Assembly (NCBI RefSeq): GCF_000003855.2
Contig: NW_003101677.1
Coordinates: 2,291,028 to 2,355,027 of the forward strand
Reading direction: 5' to 3'
Length of the DNA stretch: 64,000 nucleotides
Source of the DNA: Blastomyces gilchristii SLH14081
Taxonomy: Eukaryota; Ascomycota; Eurotiomycetes; Onygenales; Ajellomycetaceae
Within the stretch, counting starts at the first letter, position 1. Every line of letters starts with the position of its first letter. The position numbers were made by a program, and so were the translations under genes. Positions 10,171-22,965 of the stretch are shown one piece after another. Under the pieces are notes generated by a model. It saw nothing but the letters and a program-made list of their open reading frames with translations. It did no database searches and was not told where the DNA came from.

Positions 10171-13100
10171 AGTAGCAGGTTTGAAAATAAGAGTTCATGA
10201 ATATAAAGACTCAAGAATGAATCTCAAAGCTCAAACACAGTGTTTAAACTGTCAGAGATATGAACACTTTACAATCTCTTATTTTAGAGACTTAAAATGT
10301 GCATTCTGTGCTAGAGATCATAAAACTAGTGAGTTTAAATGTGAAACATACTTAAAAAGAGATGAAATATATTAATATACTCTGCTTAAATGCTTTAATT
10401 GTAAAGAAAAACATACATCTAGCTCAAAAGAATGTATATTTACTTCAAGAACTCAAAAGAACTGAAGAAAAAATGAAGCTCAAATTCAATCTAAAACTGA
10501 ATAGAATAGTTAAGTCAGTAAACTCATAACTATAAGCTTAAAAAGAAGAAACTCTTAACTATCTAAATCTTCAAACTTCAATTCTTCAGCTAAATGTAAA
10601 TAGAATTTGAATTCTCAAACTTCTGTTAAGATTAGAGAATTGAGAAATGACTCTGATAATAAACTAGATATAATATAAGCAGTTGAGATTTCTACTTTTT
10701 AAAATAGTTATAATCTACTAGCTGATAATAGTAATTAGATTCTACTCTATCTCTACTCTCTTTTAATATGAATATACAATAAAAATAATAAAAAAAGTTT
10801 AAAAACTCTTCAAAAATCACATTTATTTAAAATAATATGAATAGAAACTCAGATTGTATTTATTCTTGTCTTTAAATTATATTTAAATAAAAAGTTAATT
10901 TTATACTGCTTCAGAAACTGAATTTTAATACTGAGTAAAAATATATCATTTCTTATTCAAGCTACTACTGCTTTCTATCTTCAAAGTCTGAGATAAAGTC
11001 AAGAGTAGTGATCTATGAAAGAAAAAGATCAAGATATTAATTTAATCTAAGATTTAATATTATGTCTGATTCTGATATTGTGATGAGTGATATTATAGAT
11101 AAAGAGAATGATTTTAATACTATACAGCTTATAAATATCTATAATGAAAAGTTATTGAAGAAAAATAACAATATCTGAATAATTAATAGAGAATTTCAGA
11201 ACATAACTTTATTAAGAAACTGTATAATTATAGAAGATTTCAACACACATCATCTCTGATGAAATTCAGAATGTAAAAGAGCAGTAAGAGCTGATAATCT
11301 GATTGAATGAATCTTTGAGCATTCAATAGATTTAGTTAACAAGTCTGATCAACAAACATTCTTTAGAAAAGACATGAAACAGAAATCTATTATAGATCTA
11401 ATCTTCATATCATAAAATCTAATGAAAAAAAGACTTGTAAACTGATTTATTGATTCAAATAAGACATCAGAATTAGATCATGAGATTATTCAATTTGATA
11501 TTGAACTGAGTGAGGAACAAATGAGTGAAAATCCTTTTCTCTCTAATCAGTTTAACTTTGAAAAAGCTGACTGAAAGACAGTTGAAGAAAGCATAAAACT
11601 GTTAAAATCTGCAAGACAGAGTGAGCTATATTGAAATCCTGATAAAGATATCTCAAATGAAATGCTTGAGAATAGAGTGAAGCTCATTACATCTGTTATT
11701 CTAGCAAGTGTTAAAGATAATATTTCAAAGAGAAAGTCTTCTAAGTATTCAAAACCTTGATGAAATGAGAATATCACATTTAAAAGGAAACAATTGACTA
11801 CTGCTAGAAGAGATTGAAAGAATGATATAATTTCTGATAAAGAGTTCAAAGCTGTCAGAAATGAATATTTTTCAGATATTAAAAGAGCTAAAACAGACTG
11901 CTGACATAAATTTCTTGAAGAAGTATAAGAAAAGAAAGTTTTTAATGCTTTTAACTATACTAAAACAAGAAGTGTAGCAAAACTTTCAATCTTAGAATAT
12001 GAGTTTCAGAATGAATCATATACAGCAAACTCTTTTAAGAAAAAATATGAAACTTTTATAAGAACTCTCTGTCAAAACTCATCAGATTCAGATTCAGAGA
12101 AAGAGAATATGTTACTTCTCAACTATATTGATGAAAATGACTGGGAATGACCTGATCTTACTCAAGATGAATTAGAGTCAGCTATCTTCTCAAGTTCAGT
12201 TAAAACTGCTGCAGAGCCTGATTCAATTAATTACTTAATTATTCAAAATACATACTTCTACTTAAAGAATGAATATTTTGAGCTCTTTTTTAATCTCTTG
12301 AGAAATGAATATCATTCTGAATGCTGAAGAGAAGCTACTGAAGTGATTCTTATAAAATTTAATAGAAAAACTTCAATTCTTAAGTTATATAGAGTAATAT
12401 CTCTATTGAACTGTCTAGAAAAGGTTTTAGAAAAGATAATAGCTACTTAACTATCTTTTATAAGCTCTATCAGTAATTCTCTTTTATTCAGTGAATAAAT
12501 GAGAGATAGAAAACAGTGTTCTACAATTGACACTGTTCTCTCAGTTGTTCATGATATTCAAATAGCAAAGTATAAAGATCTGGTCTCAACTGCAGTTTTT
12601 ATTGATATAAAAGAAGCATTTGATCATGTTTCAAAGTTAAAGTGAATTCAGATATTGAAGATGTTAAAACTGTCACTTTCTCTAATAAAATGAGTTAACT
12701 GTTTTATATTTAAAAGAATTATATAACTTTTCTTTGATGAAATGAAATAAGATAAGACTGAGATAAAAATAGAAGTACTGTAAGAATCTTCAATCTCACT
12801 CATTTTATTTGCAATATACACTGCATATCTATTCAAAAATAGAAATATGAGAATAGTGTGATCTCTGAGTTACATGAATGATATTGATCTAGTCTACAGC
12901 TCAAAAACTATCAAAGAGAATTTGAAAGTGATTGAAGAAGCTGCAAAGAAAATCTTTATTAGAGTAGATATTAATTAAATTCAATTTAATATGAATAAAA
13001 CTGAGTTAATTCATTTCTTTTCTAGATTCAATGAGAAAGAACTATCTCTAACTCTTTTAAATAGAGAGATTAAACCCAGTGTAAATATCAAATGATTAGA

Positions 13101-15090
13101 AGTATAGTTAAACTCCAAGTTGAATTTTAAATATCACATTCAACAAAGAACTGTCAAGGCAGAAAGACTATTAAACAACATAATTAGACTATTAAATACA
13201 GACAGAGGTCTATTCTTTCAGGCTATGAGACAGTTATATATATCCTGTATTACATCAGTAGCTGATTATGAAGTTCAAGATTGATGAAATAATCAAGAAA
13301 ATTTGACTGAACTCTTTCAAAGTCTGCAAAACAGAGTCTTGAGAAGAATTCTGAGAGCATTTAAATCATCTTCTATTAAATCAATGGAAATTGAAGCTTC
13401 AATTCCTTTCTCTGCTATTAGATTTGAAAAGGCCTGTATGAACTATGCTCTGAGAGTTATAAAGATGAGTTCAAATCATATAATCAGAGAAAGAGTCTCT
13501 TCTTCATTTTCATCAATTAACTCTGGAAATCAACTGAATTGAAATAGATTTCTTGATTGAAATGAAAATAATTCTTTAAAGAAAATGTCTTGTCAACTGT
13601 ACAGACTATGCTCTCTGATTAAAAATCAATTTTCTTCTTTAAATGTTGAAAAAGTTGATCATGAGAAGTTATCTCTCTGAAGAGAAAAGCTTGAATCTCT
13701 TATAGACTTACAAATAAGTGAACTATCTAAAGAGAAAGAATATAAACAGCATTTGAAGAGGATTTCTACAATCAATATAAAAGACTCTATTCTGCTTTAT
13801 TCAGATGACTCAAAAAATGAGAATTTGAATAGATTAGGCGCAGGCATTGCTTATTCTGAAGATAATATCAATTTTATCTCAGATTTCTGGAATTTAGGCT
13901 GTGAATCTGAAGTCTTTGATGCTGAACTATTTGTAATAGTGAAAGCTTTCAAACTCATTGAAATAAAATCTCATAAAAGAGAAAATAGTGTGAAAGAGAC
14001 ATGAATATTCTCTGATAGTCAAGCTGCTTTAAAAAGACTTAGAAATAGTTAGATTCATAATGATCAAATGAATCTTGAACTGATCTTATGTTTTGAAAAT
14101 TCAAAAGAGAAGAATATCAAAGCAAATAATTCATCTGCACTGAGTTCCTGCTCATATGAATATTCATGGCAATGAATTGACTCATTCAGCTGTAAAAAAG
14201 AGTGCAGAATTAAGCAGATCTATTCAAAAAATTGTGTTCTGATCTTTTATAAAGAGAAAAATAAAAGAATCTTGTTTAGATAAGTGAAATAAAAGCTGGC
14301 AGAAATAAAAGAAGAGTGTACATTATTCAAGATTTGAAATAAAACCCCAGTGGAAATCTTGTTTAATTAAATGTAAAAAGAAAATATTCTCATCTATAAT
14401 ACAGCTGAAACTAGGACATGGCTATTTCAAATCTTATATACAAAGATTTGATGATAGATTTGACTTGATAGAATGCTCATTCTGCAATGCAAATGAAAAT
14501 CCTGAGCATATTGTAATGCACTGTGCATTATACAACAGTCTCAGAGCCAGATTGAAAGAGAAGTATGATTTAAATCAATTAAATATGAGATTCTTATTCT
14601 CAACTGAGACAGGAATTAAATACTTAATAGACTTTCTATCAGAAACTCAAGCAGCTACAAGAAAATGACTAAATTCAGAAATATCTGAATATGAAGAGGA
14701 GGAAATCAATCAGATATAGTCTGTTAAAACAGCTATATACTATCTTTTAATAATTTGTTTTGTTACAGTCTCTCTTTACTTTATCTTTTCCTTTGAATTC
14801 CTTTCTATCTTTCTATTTAATGTGTCTATCTTTAAGACTGTGTTCTCTTTTCCTTTGTCATGATGTTGTCAAATGATTTCAAAGTATCAGAAGATGTTAA
14901 AACACTGCAATTTGTACACAGTTTTTGTATTCTGAGCTGGAATTTTCTGATTTTGCATATCTGAAATTGATGAATGTATAATAGTTAACTTTACAGATAT
15001 AGGAAAAACCCTGAGCACTAAAAGTTCTCAGGTAGATGTCATAGTCTCTGACTGTATACATCTATAATTGAAGAATAATAATAATAATAA
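10171..15090 (+). mobile_element. Tad1-like LINE, copy 1 (5'-truncated)
   Basis: Starts abruptly inside ORF1, just before the zinc knuckles, and ends with the full 3' UTR, two stem-loops and an AAT-type tail. ORF1 fragment: knuckles CLNC...H...Y, C...H...C and CFNC...H...C. ORF2 in order: APE endonuclease (EDFNTHHLWWNSE about 11240, SIIDLIF about 11390), reverse transcriptase (about 12170-13080, YxDD box reads YMND near 12870), RNase H (YSDDSK 13800, DAELF 13920, SDSQAAL 14010, then a conserved His/Asp block), C-terminal CX2C...H...C motif (14473-14530), stop at 14717-14719. Trp codons are mostly TGA. Domain order and RNase H fit the Tad1 clade of fungal LINEs. Confidence 0.88.
15009..15064 (+). 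other. LINE copy 1 terminal stem-loops
   Basis: Hairpin 1 (15009-15032) is CCTGAG...CTCAGG. Hairpin 2 (15033-15064) has outer stem TAGATGT/ACATCTA, inner stem AGTC/GACT, loop TCT and asymmetric internal loops CAT and GCAT (here GTAT, one substitution). An AATTGAAG(AAT)n tail follows. This arrangement recurs in every LINE 3' end here and in the SINEs; a likely recognition structure for the LINE reverse transcriptase. Confidence 0.7.
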
Positions 15091-15099
15091 CATCTGCTT

Positions 15100-16570
15100 A
15101 TTCAAATCTCTGATAATTAGCATTGTAGTAGTCTCAGACTAATTTAACATATGAGTCTCATTTCTTCTCTATTCAATCTTGAGAAGTATAGATATTAACT
15201 TAATAGAAGAAATCTAGTAGAGCTGCTACAGCATAGTACTCTGTAAAAGATTGTTCAGTTTTGCTGTAGTAATATGCCAGTTTATCCCTTGCAGCAACAA
15301 TAGCCTGCACTATAGTATTATCTCAGACTGAATTTCTTTTTAAGTGATTAAACTGCTTCTCAAGATAAGTAAATAAACTGTTATACACTCATCAGGCTGA
15401 CTGCAGCATTGATGTACAAGTGATTGAGACTGTCTTTATTATCTTATAAAACTGAAATAGTAAATCAATCACATATTTCAACTGAGTTCACTTTATATCA
15501 GAAAGTTTCAATATCTGAATCTTTTCTCAATCAGTGTGTTGCACTCAATAATCAATCATCTGACACAATTGAAGAGTTTGAACAGTTATCTCATATATTG
15601 AACTTCATCATATTCTAACATTCTGTATCATATTCAGTGACGTGACTGATTTGTTTGTTTGTTAAATATCATAGAATTGTTATTGTTCTTTAGAGGAGGT
15701 ACAAATTGCATTAACAATGTTTCAAATCTGTGATATTTAAATTATTAGTCATTCTATTCAAAATTAACAGTAGCATTATCAAAAAGCATTATCAAAAAGC
15801 AATATTAAAAAGTGTTGTTGAAAAACATTATCTTTTATAAAGTAGATGTAAAAGTTACTTGAGTAATCACTTTCATCTCATTCTCCTCTCAAGAATCAGT
15901 TATCTCATTATTCTTCATCTCAATGTTAAGATTTGTTATCAGTGTTTATATCACAAGTTAAATCATATGAGCAATGCAGAAAATATGATCTTGTTTATCA
16001 TTTCAGAAATACAAAGCCAATTTTTACTCTAAGCTCTTCATCATAGTGTAGTTATTCACAGTATTATCAGTTGTAATTGTAAGAAGACTGAGACTAATAT
16101 CTCAATAGTCATTTTTAATCACAGTCATTAATAGCTCTGCTATATAATTCTCAGTATAACTACTAATCAATGCTTTAAATTCAATTAATATCTCTTAATA
16201 AGTTCAGTTCTCATCAATATAATAACATGTAACTCTTATAAATGCAAGATTGTTTGTACTAGTTCATGCATTCACTGTGAGAGACACTCTGTTATGATTC
16301 TTTTACTCTGATTCTAGATATTGCATATTAACTTTGTAATGTGTCTTGAGATTGAACTGAAGACAGAATCAATGTGAAATATAAAGATTTGAATTAAGCA
16401 TTTGAAGAAGTGTTTGAAATTTGAGGTTTTCAATTGATTAAAGAGAAAGATTCAGAGATATATATATGTAAAGTAATTATTCACAGAAGTTATCAGATAA
16501 GAGTTGTGAAATCAGAGTACTGATACATAGTCATTTTCACATGATTTTCTTCAAATTAGAAAGTTAGTAT
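15100..16570 (-). pseudogene. hAT-family transposase relic
   Basis: Minus-strand reading from about 16560 down to 15100 gives, in order: an N-terminal segment with NRVSLTVNAWTSTNN (about 16300), FIRVTCYYIDENW, the DDE-core stretch TITTDNTVNN, the conserved IFCIAHM segment (about 15990) and, near the C-terminus, RDKLAYYYSKTEQ then YYAVAALLD and a Trp-rich end. These are the hallmarks of hAT transposases (SLT.D.WTS, DNA.NN, C.AH..NL, C-terminal dimerisation region). Trp codons are largely TGA, there are several frame breaks, and the extreme C-terminus is cut where LINE copy 1's tail abuts it. Non-functional. Confidence 0.75.
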
Positions 16571-17211
16571 TATCAAAAATCATTATCTGATAGAGTAACT
16601 TACCAGCTCAGTAGTAATTTTCTGATTATTTTTCTTTTATTGTCTGTATTCTGATAACTTCAGATATTGAGAAAATTCTTCAGAGCTATGATCAGTTTAT
16701 AATGAATATGTCTGAATAAAGTTACAGTGATTGCAGCAGAGAGATAACTCTTCAGTAATCTATAATACAATCTATTGATAATTATTTCATAGTTCATCTT
16801 AATATTTGTATTGAGTTTTTCATAAATTTTGTGACCTGAAATCAGATGTAAAGAATGAAGTAATTATTTATTATAATTGAAAGAGAGCATTCTGTGTTGA
16901 ATTGTAAATAATATAGACTTTGTAATTCACAGTGATTTTCTGAAGAGTTTGTGAATCTTCAATAGAAGTAAAAGAAGTGAAAGAAGTGAATTCAGAAGAT
17001 ATAATAATAATTTAAGAAAGATAATAATTTATTTTCAATAACTAATCACTGATGTGTGTAAGAAGAATTAATATAAGAGAAAATAATCTTATTTCTTAGC
17101 TTAGTTATAATTTTAGTACTAACTCAGATTGAATATCATTGATGTATAAAAGTAAATAAACAATCTTGATTAAAATCTGTCATATTTCTTGAAATATATT
17201 AATATTGTGAA
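16571..17211. other. AT-rich interval, possible hAT 5' part
   Basis: No clear coding. Contains AGTATTATCAAAAA near 16565, a motif that recurs inverted near 18955 and may mark terminal or subterminal repeats. Confidence 0.3.
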
Positions 17212-17514
17212 AGAGAGTGTTATCAAATTATGTTATCAGATGATATTATTAAAAATATATTAATATTGTGAATATCAATGTTGAAAAAATGTTGATACTT
17301 ATACATTATAGTGATTTGTGAATCATGATAGTTAAATATATATATATATATATATATTATTTCTGACATGATTACAACTTGTACAATAATTTTTAAAAAC
17401 TCAAAATTAATTTCAATTATTAATAATTATGAACTTATAACTAACTAATATAAAAAAAAAAACTTTTTCTACTTATTATCTTTCTACTCTTTCTTATTCT
17501 TCTTATCATTCTTT

Positions 17515-17820
17515 ATAATTCACTTCTTATTCTTCTTCTTCTTCTTCTTCTTCTCATCTGAGATAATAATCATCTCAAAATCTCTCTTCACTGCCTTCTC
17601 AGAGAAGAGTTCTCACTGCTCTCTCTCAGCCAGGTCAACCTGTGCTTCAAAATCCCACATTTCCTGATCTGCTGTCTCAGGTTCCATCTCAGCAGCAAGC
17701 AGATTGACATACTCAGAGAGCAGGGCTGTCTTCTCAATATTCTGAATCATGAAGTGCATTCAAGATCTGAACATGGTCTTAATTCTCTTCTTCTCTATCA
17801 GCTTCTGCTAATCAATTAGA
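17515..17820 (-). pseudogene. Minus-strand coding remnant with acidic block and poly-Lys tail
   Basis: A single frame runs for about 100 codons with few stops (TGA at a Trp position, TAG at a Gln position). It includes KKRIKTMFRSWMHFMIQ, an acidic block (AAEMEPETADQEMWDFEAQV) and a C-terminal run of Lys encoded by the CTT/TTC-rich tract near 17530-17552. Less mutated than its surroundings. Family not recognised; it may be the C-terminus of the protein encoded by the surrounding TIR-bounded element. Confidence 0.35.
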
Positions 17821-18171
17821 GAACAGAAGTATTATTAAAAATTATTATCTCTTAATAAAAAACTTATCAGTTTTGACTTTTTTATCTCTCACTTCAATAC
17901 CTTCTCAATCTTCTTCTATCACTGCTTATTTACAGTAATACTTCTCTTCTCTCTCTCTCTCTTCATCTTAGTCTTAAATCATTCTCAGAACTTCTTCTGA
18001 TCTCATCACTACTGTATAAGACTCTTTACTATCTTCTTTTTCAATCTCTCACAGACAGCATCATCTGTATTATTTCTATACTTAGTTTAGTCTAAATCTA
18101 TCAGAAGTGTTACTTCAAATTGGTATCATTCTACTTTCTTACAGAGTCTCTTCAAGGCATTATAATAGTGA

Positions 18172-18243
18172 TAATGATGATGATGATGATAATAATGATA
18201 ATAATGATAATAATGATGATGATGATGATGATAATGATAATGA
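18172..18243. repeat. GAT/AAT trinucleotide microsatellite
   Basis: Interrupted (GAT)n/(AAT)n array. Frames reading through it give Asp/Asn runs and should not be taken as a gene. Confidence 0.95.
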
Positions 18244-19344
18244 AAGAGAAAGTGCATTGAAATATATTATTATCTTAACAAATATAAAGAGACAAAGAAA
18301 CTATTAACAGCTGTCAGAGATGTATAGAAATGACTACAGTGTTACATAGCAACATTATCTTTATTCAATATATACACTATTAGTATTCTTTGTATGCAGT
18401 TATTATATAATCTATATCAGAGATATATACAGAAAACAGATCTTTGTTGCTAGAAAGAATGATGGCAGTAATTCTCTGTTTTTATATTATAAAGATAAGT
18501 TGATCTCATTTCTTTCTTCTCTCTTTTCTCTTCTTCTTCAATTCATCACTAAGTTCAAGCTGATATGAAAACTATTAAAACACTCTTAGAAACTCTGAAA
18601 TTAAAGAGTATAGACTAATTAAAATTTAAATACAGATGAATCAAATTATATTCAATAATACTTATTATTCATCTCTCTCTCAATAAAACAATAGTTGTGT
18701 CTTTTCCTTCCCCGCTCAAATGAAACATGGCCTGTGAAAAGTGAGTATCATGTCAGGTCATAATAATCAACACAGTCTCAGCATGCAGAGCTGTATACAG
18801 GCAGTGTGTGCTGAACTGAGAGACTATGTAAGTTGCAAACTGACAGCAGCATTTCAGAGAGAGTGATGCAGCATGAAAAAGCTGAAACTCTCAGTCACAT
18901 GTACAGAGAGTGAATTGCTGCAGTAAGTGTATATACATTGTATAAAAGTAACACTTTTTGATAATACTCACTCTCTGATATCATGAAAATAGAGTCTCTC
19001 TGTGAGATCTGTTTTTATCAGAAGTTGAGAAATCTTATATTCTTCAAGATCATCTTCACATGCCTTATCTGTGAAATTGATGAGAAGAATCATTGATTTC
19101 AGTATTCTGTTCTTGATATCATTCAAGTGACAGCAGAGTTCACTCTGAACACACTTTTTAAGTGTATATTTTCTAATTATTCATATTTATACAGACATAT
19201 ACTGATTATTTATTAGATAATATTAAGACAATAACTCATTACAGCTATGTTACTCTCACTGTGAGAAATACACAGTTAGTGATGAATATTGTGAAGACTC
19301 TGAGAAGTAAGTATTTTAAAGATACTGTGACTCTGTGATCTTGA

Positions 19345-19492
19345 TTTTTTTTGTTTTTATTTTTTATTTTTTTCTTTTTCTTTTATTTTTTTTCTTTTTC
19401 TTTTTTTTTCATTGTGATTTTTTCTTGTTTTTGTTTTATTTTTTGTTTTTTGTTTTTTTTTTTGTATTTTATATTTTTTTTATAATTAAAAT
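19345..19492. repeat. T-rich low-complexity tract
   Basis: About 150 bp made almost wholly of T runs broken by single G, A or C, near the right end of the candidate DNA element. Confidence 0.95.
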
Positions 19493-19546
19493 TATATGAA
19501 TTATAATCTGTATTCAGAAAAGTAATGATATTTGATAACACTCTCT

Positions 19547-19851
19547 ATTGAATTTTTAACAAATGAGCACTATGTTATGATATTATGTAAGTGAGAAATG
19601 ATTTCATGGTCTCATTTAATGTCATTCTCAATAATAAGATCAGAATGAAAATGTAACTAAGAATTCAAACATATTCTTTATCTGAGACTAGATTTTTATT
19701 TGAAAAGTGAATCTGAGATCTTTAATATTTGAAATAATGTGATTTGAAATCAATGTAATGAACACAAATCATGATCAGAAGTAATGCTTTTAGGCAACAT
19801 GACAACTGTAAAGTTTGATCCTAGTCTCAGACACGGTCACACGGTCAGTCT
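19547..19851. other. Left flank of LINE copy 2, with copia-leader-like motif
   Basis: No gene. GTCTCAGACACGGTCACAC (19827-19845) matches, with transitions only, the minus strand near 63510-63530 beside the copia relic, so this may be the truncated leader of a second copia copy on the plus strand. Confidence 0.3.
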
Positions 19852-22800
19852 AGTAGCAAAGCTTTCAACCTTAGAATATGAATTTCAGAATGAAACATAT
19901 ACAGCAAACAATTTTGAGAAAAAATATCAAGCTTTTATGAGAATTCTCTTTCAAAACTCATCACATTTAGAAGAGAAGAATATGTCACTTCATGAATATA
20001 TTGATGAAAATAACTGGAAATGACCTGAGCTTACACATGATGAACTCGAGTCAGCTGTATTCTCAAGTTCAATTAAAACTGCTGCAGGGGCTGATTCGAT
20101 CAATCACTTGAGTATTCAAAACATATCTTTCTACTTGAGGAATGAATATTTTGAGCTCTTTTTCAATCTCTTAAAAAATGATATTCATTCTGAATACTGA
20201 AGAGAAGCTACTGAAGTAATTCTTATAAAATCTAATAGAAAAGCCTTAATTTCTAAGTCATGTAGAGTAATATCTCTATTGAACTGTTTGAGAAGAATTC
20301 TAGAAATGATAATAGCTACTAGATTATCTTTTATAAGCTCTATTAGTAATTCTCTTCTATTTCATGAATAAATGAGAGATAGAAAACAATGTTCTGTAAT
20401 TGACACTGTTCTTTCAGTTGTTCATGACATTTAAATAGCAGAGTATGAAGGCCTGGTCTCAACTGCAGTTTTTATTGATATAAAAGATGCATTTGATCAT
20501 GATTCAAAGTCTAAGATGATTCAAACTTTGAAGATGTTAAAACTGTCACTTTCTCTAATAAATTAAGTTAACAGTTTTATATCTAAAAGAATTATACAAC
20601 TATTCTTTAATGAAATGAAACAAGATAAGAGTGAGATAAAAATATAAGTACTGTAAGAATCTTCAATCTCATCAGTTCTATTTGTAATATACACTGCATA
20701 TCTATTCAAGAATAGAGAGATGAAAATAGTGAGATGTCTAAGTTATGTAGCTGATATTGATCTAGTCTACAGTTCAAAGACAATCAAAGAGAATTTAGAA
20801 GTGATTCAGAAATTAGTAAAGAAAATCTTTGACAGAGCAGATATCAATCTAATGCAATTTAATATGAATAAAACTGAGTTAATTCAATTTTTTTCAAGAT
20901 TCAATGAGAAAAACCTGAGTCTAACTCTTTTGAATAAAGAAATTAAACCCAGTTTGAATATCAAATGACTAGGAGTATGATTAAACTTCAAGTTGAATTT
21001 TAAATATTATATTTAATAAAGAATTATCAAGGCAGAGAGACTAATGAATAGTATAATCAGTCTATTAAATACTGAGAGAGACCTATTCTTTCAGACTATG
21101 AGATAATTATACATAGCTTGTATTACCTCAGTAGCTGATTATGAAGTTTAAGTCTGATGAAATAATCAAGATAACTTCACTGAACTCTTTCAAAGTCTGT
21201 AAAGCAGAGTTTTGAGAAGAATTCTGAGATCATTCAAATCATCTTCTATTAAAGCAATAGAAATTGAAGCTTCAATTTCATCTTCTGTTATTCAATTTGA
21301 AAAGACCTGTATGAACTATACTCTGAGAGTCATGAAGATAAGCTTAAATCATATAATCAGAGAAAGAGTCTCTTCTTCATTTTCATCAATTAACTCAGGA
21401 AATGAACTGCATTGAAATAGATTTCTTGATTGAAATAATAATAGTGCTTTAAAGAAAATACTCTCTCAACTGTATAGACTATGTTCACTGATTAAAAATC
21501 AATTGTCTTCATTAAATGTTGAGAAATTTGATCATGAGAAGATATCTCTCTAAAGAGAAAAGCTGAAATGTGTCATAGACTTATAAAGAAGTGAGCTATC
21601 TAAAGAGAGAGAATATGAACAGTATTTGAAGAAGATCTCTATAATTAATATAACAGAATCTATTCTGATTTACTCAGATGACTCAAAAAATAAGAGTTTG
21701 AACAGATTAGAGGCAGGCATTGCTTATACTGAAGATAATATCAATTTCATCTCAGATTTCTCAAATTTGAGTAATAAATCTGAAGTCTTTGATGCTGAAC
21801 TATCTATAATAGTAAAGGCTTTCAAACTTATTGAGATAAAACCTTATAAAAGAGGAAATAACTTGAAAGAGATATGAATATTCTATGATAGTCAAGCTGC
21901 TTTGAAAAGACTTAAAAATAGTTAGATTTATAATGATCAAATGAATTTTGAACAGATTTTAAATTCTGTTATAAAGATTCAAAAGAGAAGAACATCAAAA
22001 CTGATACTTCATCTACATTGAGTTCCTGCTTATATGAATGTTCATGATAATGAATTGACTGATTCAGCAGTAAAGAAAAGTTCAGAATTAAGCAAATCTA
22101 TTTAAAAAACAGTGTTCATATCTTTTATAAAGAGAAAGAAAAAAGAATCTTGTTTAAATAAGTGAAATGAAAGCTGGTAGAAACAAAAGAAGAGTATACA
22201 TTATTCAAGATTTGAGACAAAATCTAAGTGAAAATCTTGTGTAATTAAATGTAAAAAGAAATATTGTCATCTATAATAGAGCTCAAACTAGAGTATAGTT
22301 ATTTCAAATCTTATATACAAAGATTTGATGATAGATTCAATTCAACAGAATACTTATTCTGCAATGTAAATGAAAATCCTGAGTATAGTGTAATATATTA
22401 TACATTATATAATAGTCTCAGAGCCAAATTAAAGAAGAAGTATGATTTAAATTAATTAAAGATGTGGTTCTTATTCTCAACTGAGACAGGAATTAAATAC
22501 TTAATAGACTTTCTATCAGAAACTCAAGCAGTTATAAGAAAATGACTGAATTCAGAAGTATCTGAATATGAAGAGATGGAAATTGATTAGATATAGTCTG
22601 TTAAAACAGCTATACACTATCTTTTAATAATTTTATTTTGTTATAGTGTCTCTTTACTATACTTATTCCTTTCTGTTCTTTGCCATCTATTTAATGTGTC
22701 TATCTTTAAGACTATATTCTCTTTTTCTTTGTCATGATATCTTCAAATAGTTTCAAAGTATCAGAAGGTGTTGAAATACTGTAATTTGTAAACAGTTTTT

Positions 22801-22965
22801 GTATTCTGAGCTGGAATTTTCTGATTTTGCATATCTGAAATTGGTAAATGTATAATAGTTAACTCTATAAATATAGGAATAACTCTGAGAACTAAAGGTT
22901 CTCAGGTACATATCATAGTCTCTAACTGCATACATCTATAATTGAAGAATAATAATAATAATAAT
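19852..22965 (+). mobile_element. Tad1-like LINE, copy 2 (5'-truncated)
   Basis: Begins within ORF2 just before the RT domain and runs through RT, RNase H and the C-terminal zinc motif to the 3' UTR and AAT tail (to 22965). In the RT, the YxDD box reads YVAD (about 20740). RNase H residues are visible (YSDDSK 21670, DAELS 21790). Trp codons are TGA or TAA. The next base starts LINE copy 3, so the two truncated copies lie head to tail. Confidence 0.85.

Larger units (their letters stand above)
17212..19546. mobile_element. Candidate TIR-bounded DNA element (about 2.3 kb)
   Basis: AGAGAGTGTTATCAAAT at 17212-17228 is repeated as its exact reverse complement at 19530-19546 (17 bp). Between them lie a minus-strand coding remnant (17515-17820), a GAT/AAT microsatellite and a long T-rich tract. 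I could not see a target-site duplication and no transposase domain is recognisable, so the boundaries rest on the inverted repeats alone. Confidence 0.4.

Noticed and set aside
10171..15090. TGA read as Trp (alternative genetic code)
   Set aside because: Homologous copies keep TGG at some of the same sites, TAA and TAG also occur at Gln sites, and active-site residues are mutated too; mutation explains it better.
18107..18307. 66-codon ORF with Asp/Asn runs as an acidic protein gene
   Set aside because: It is a GAT/AAT microsatellite with no conserved flanks.
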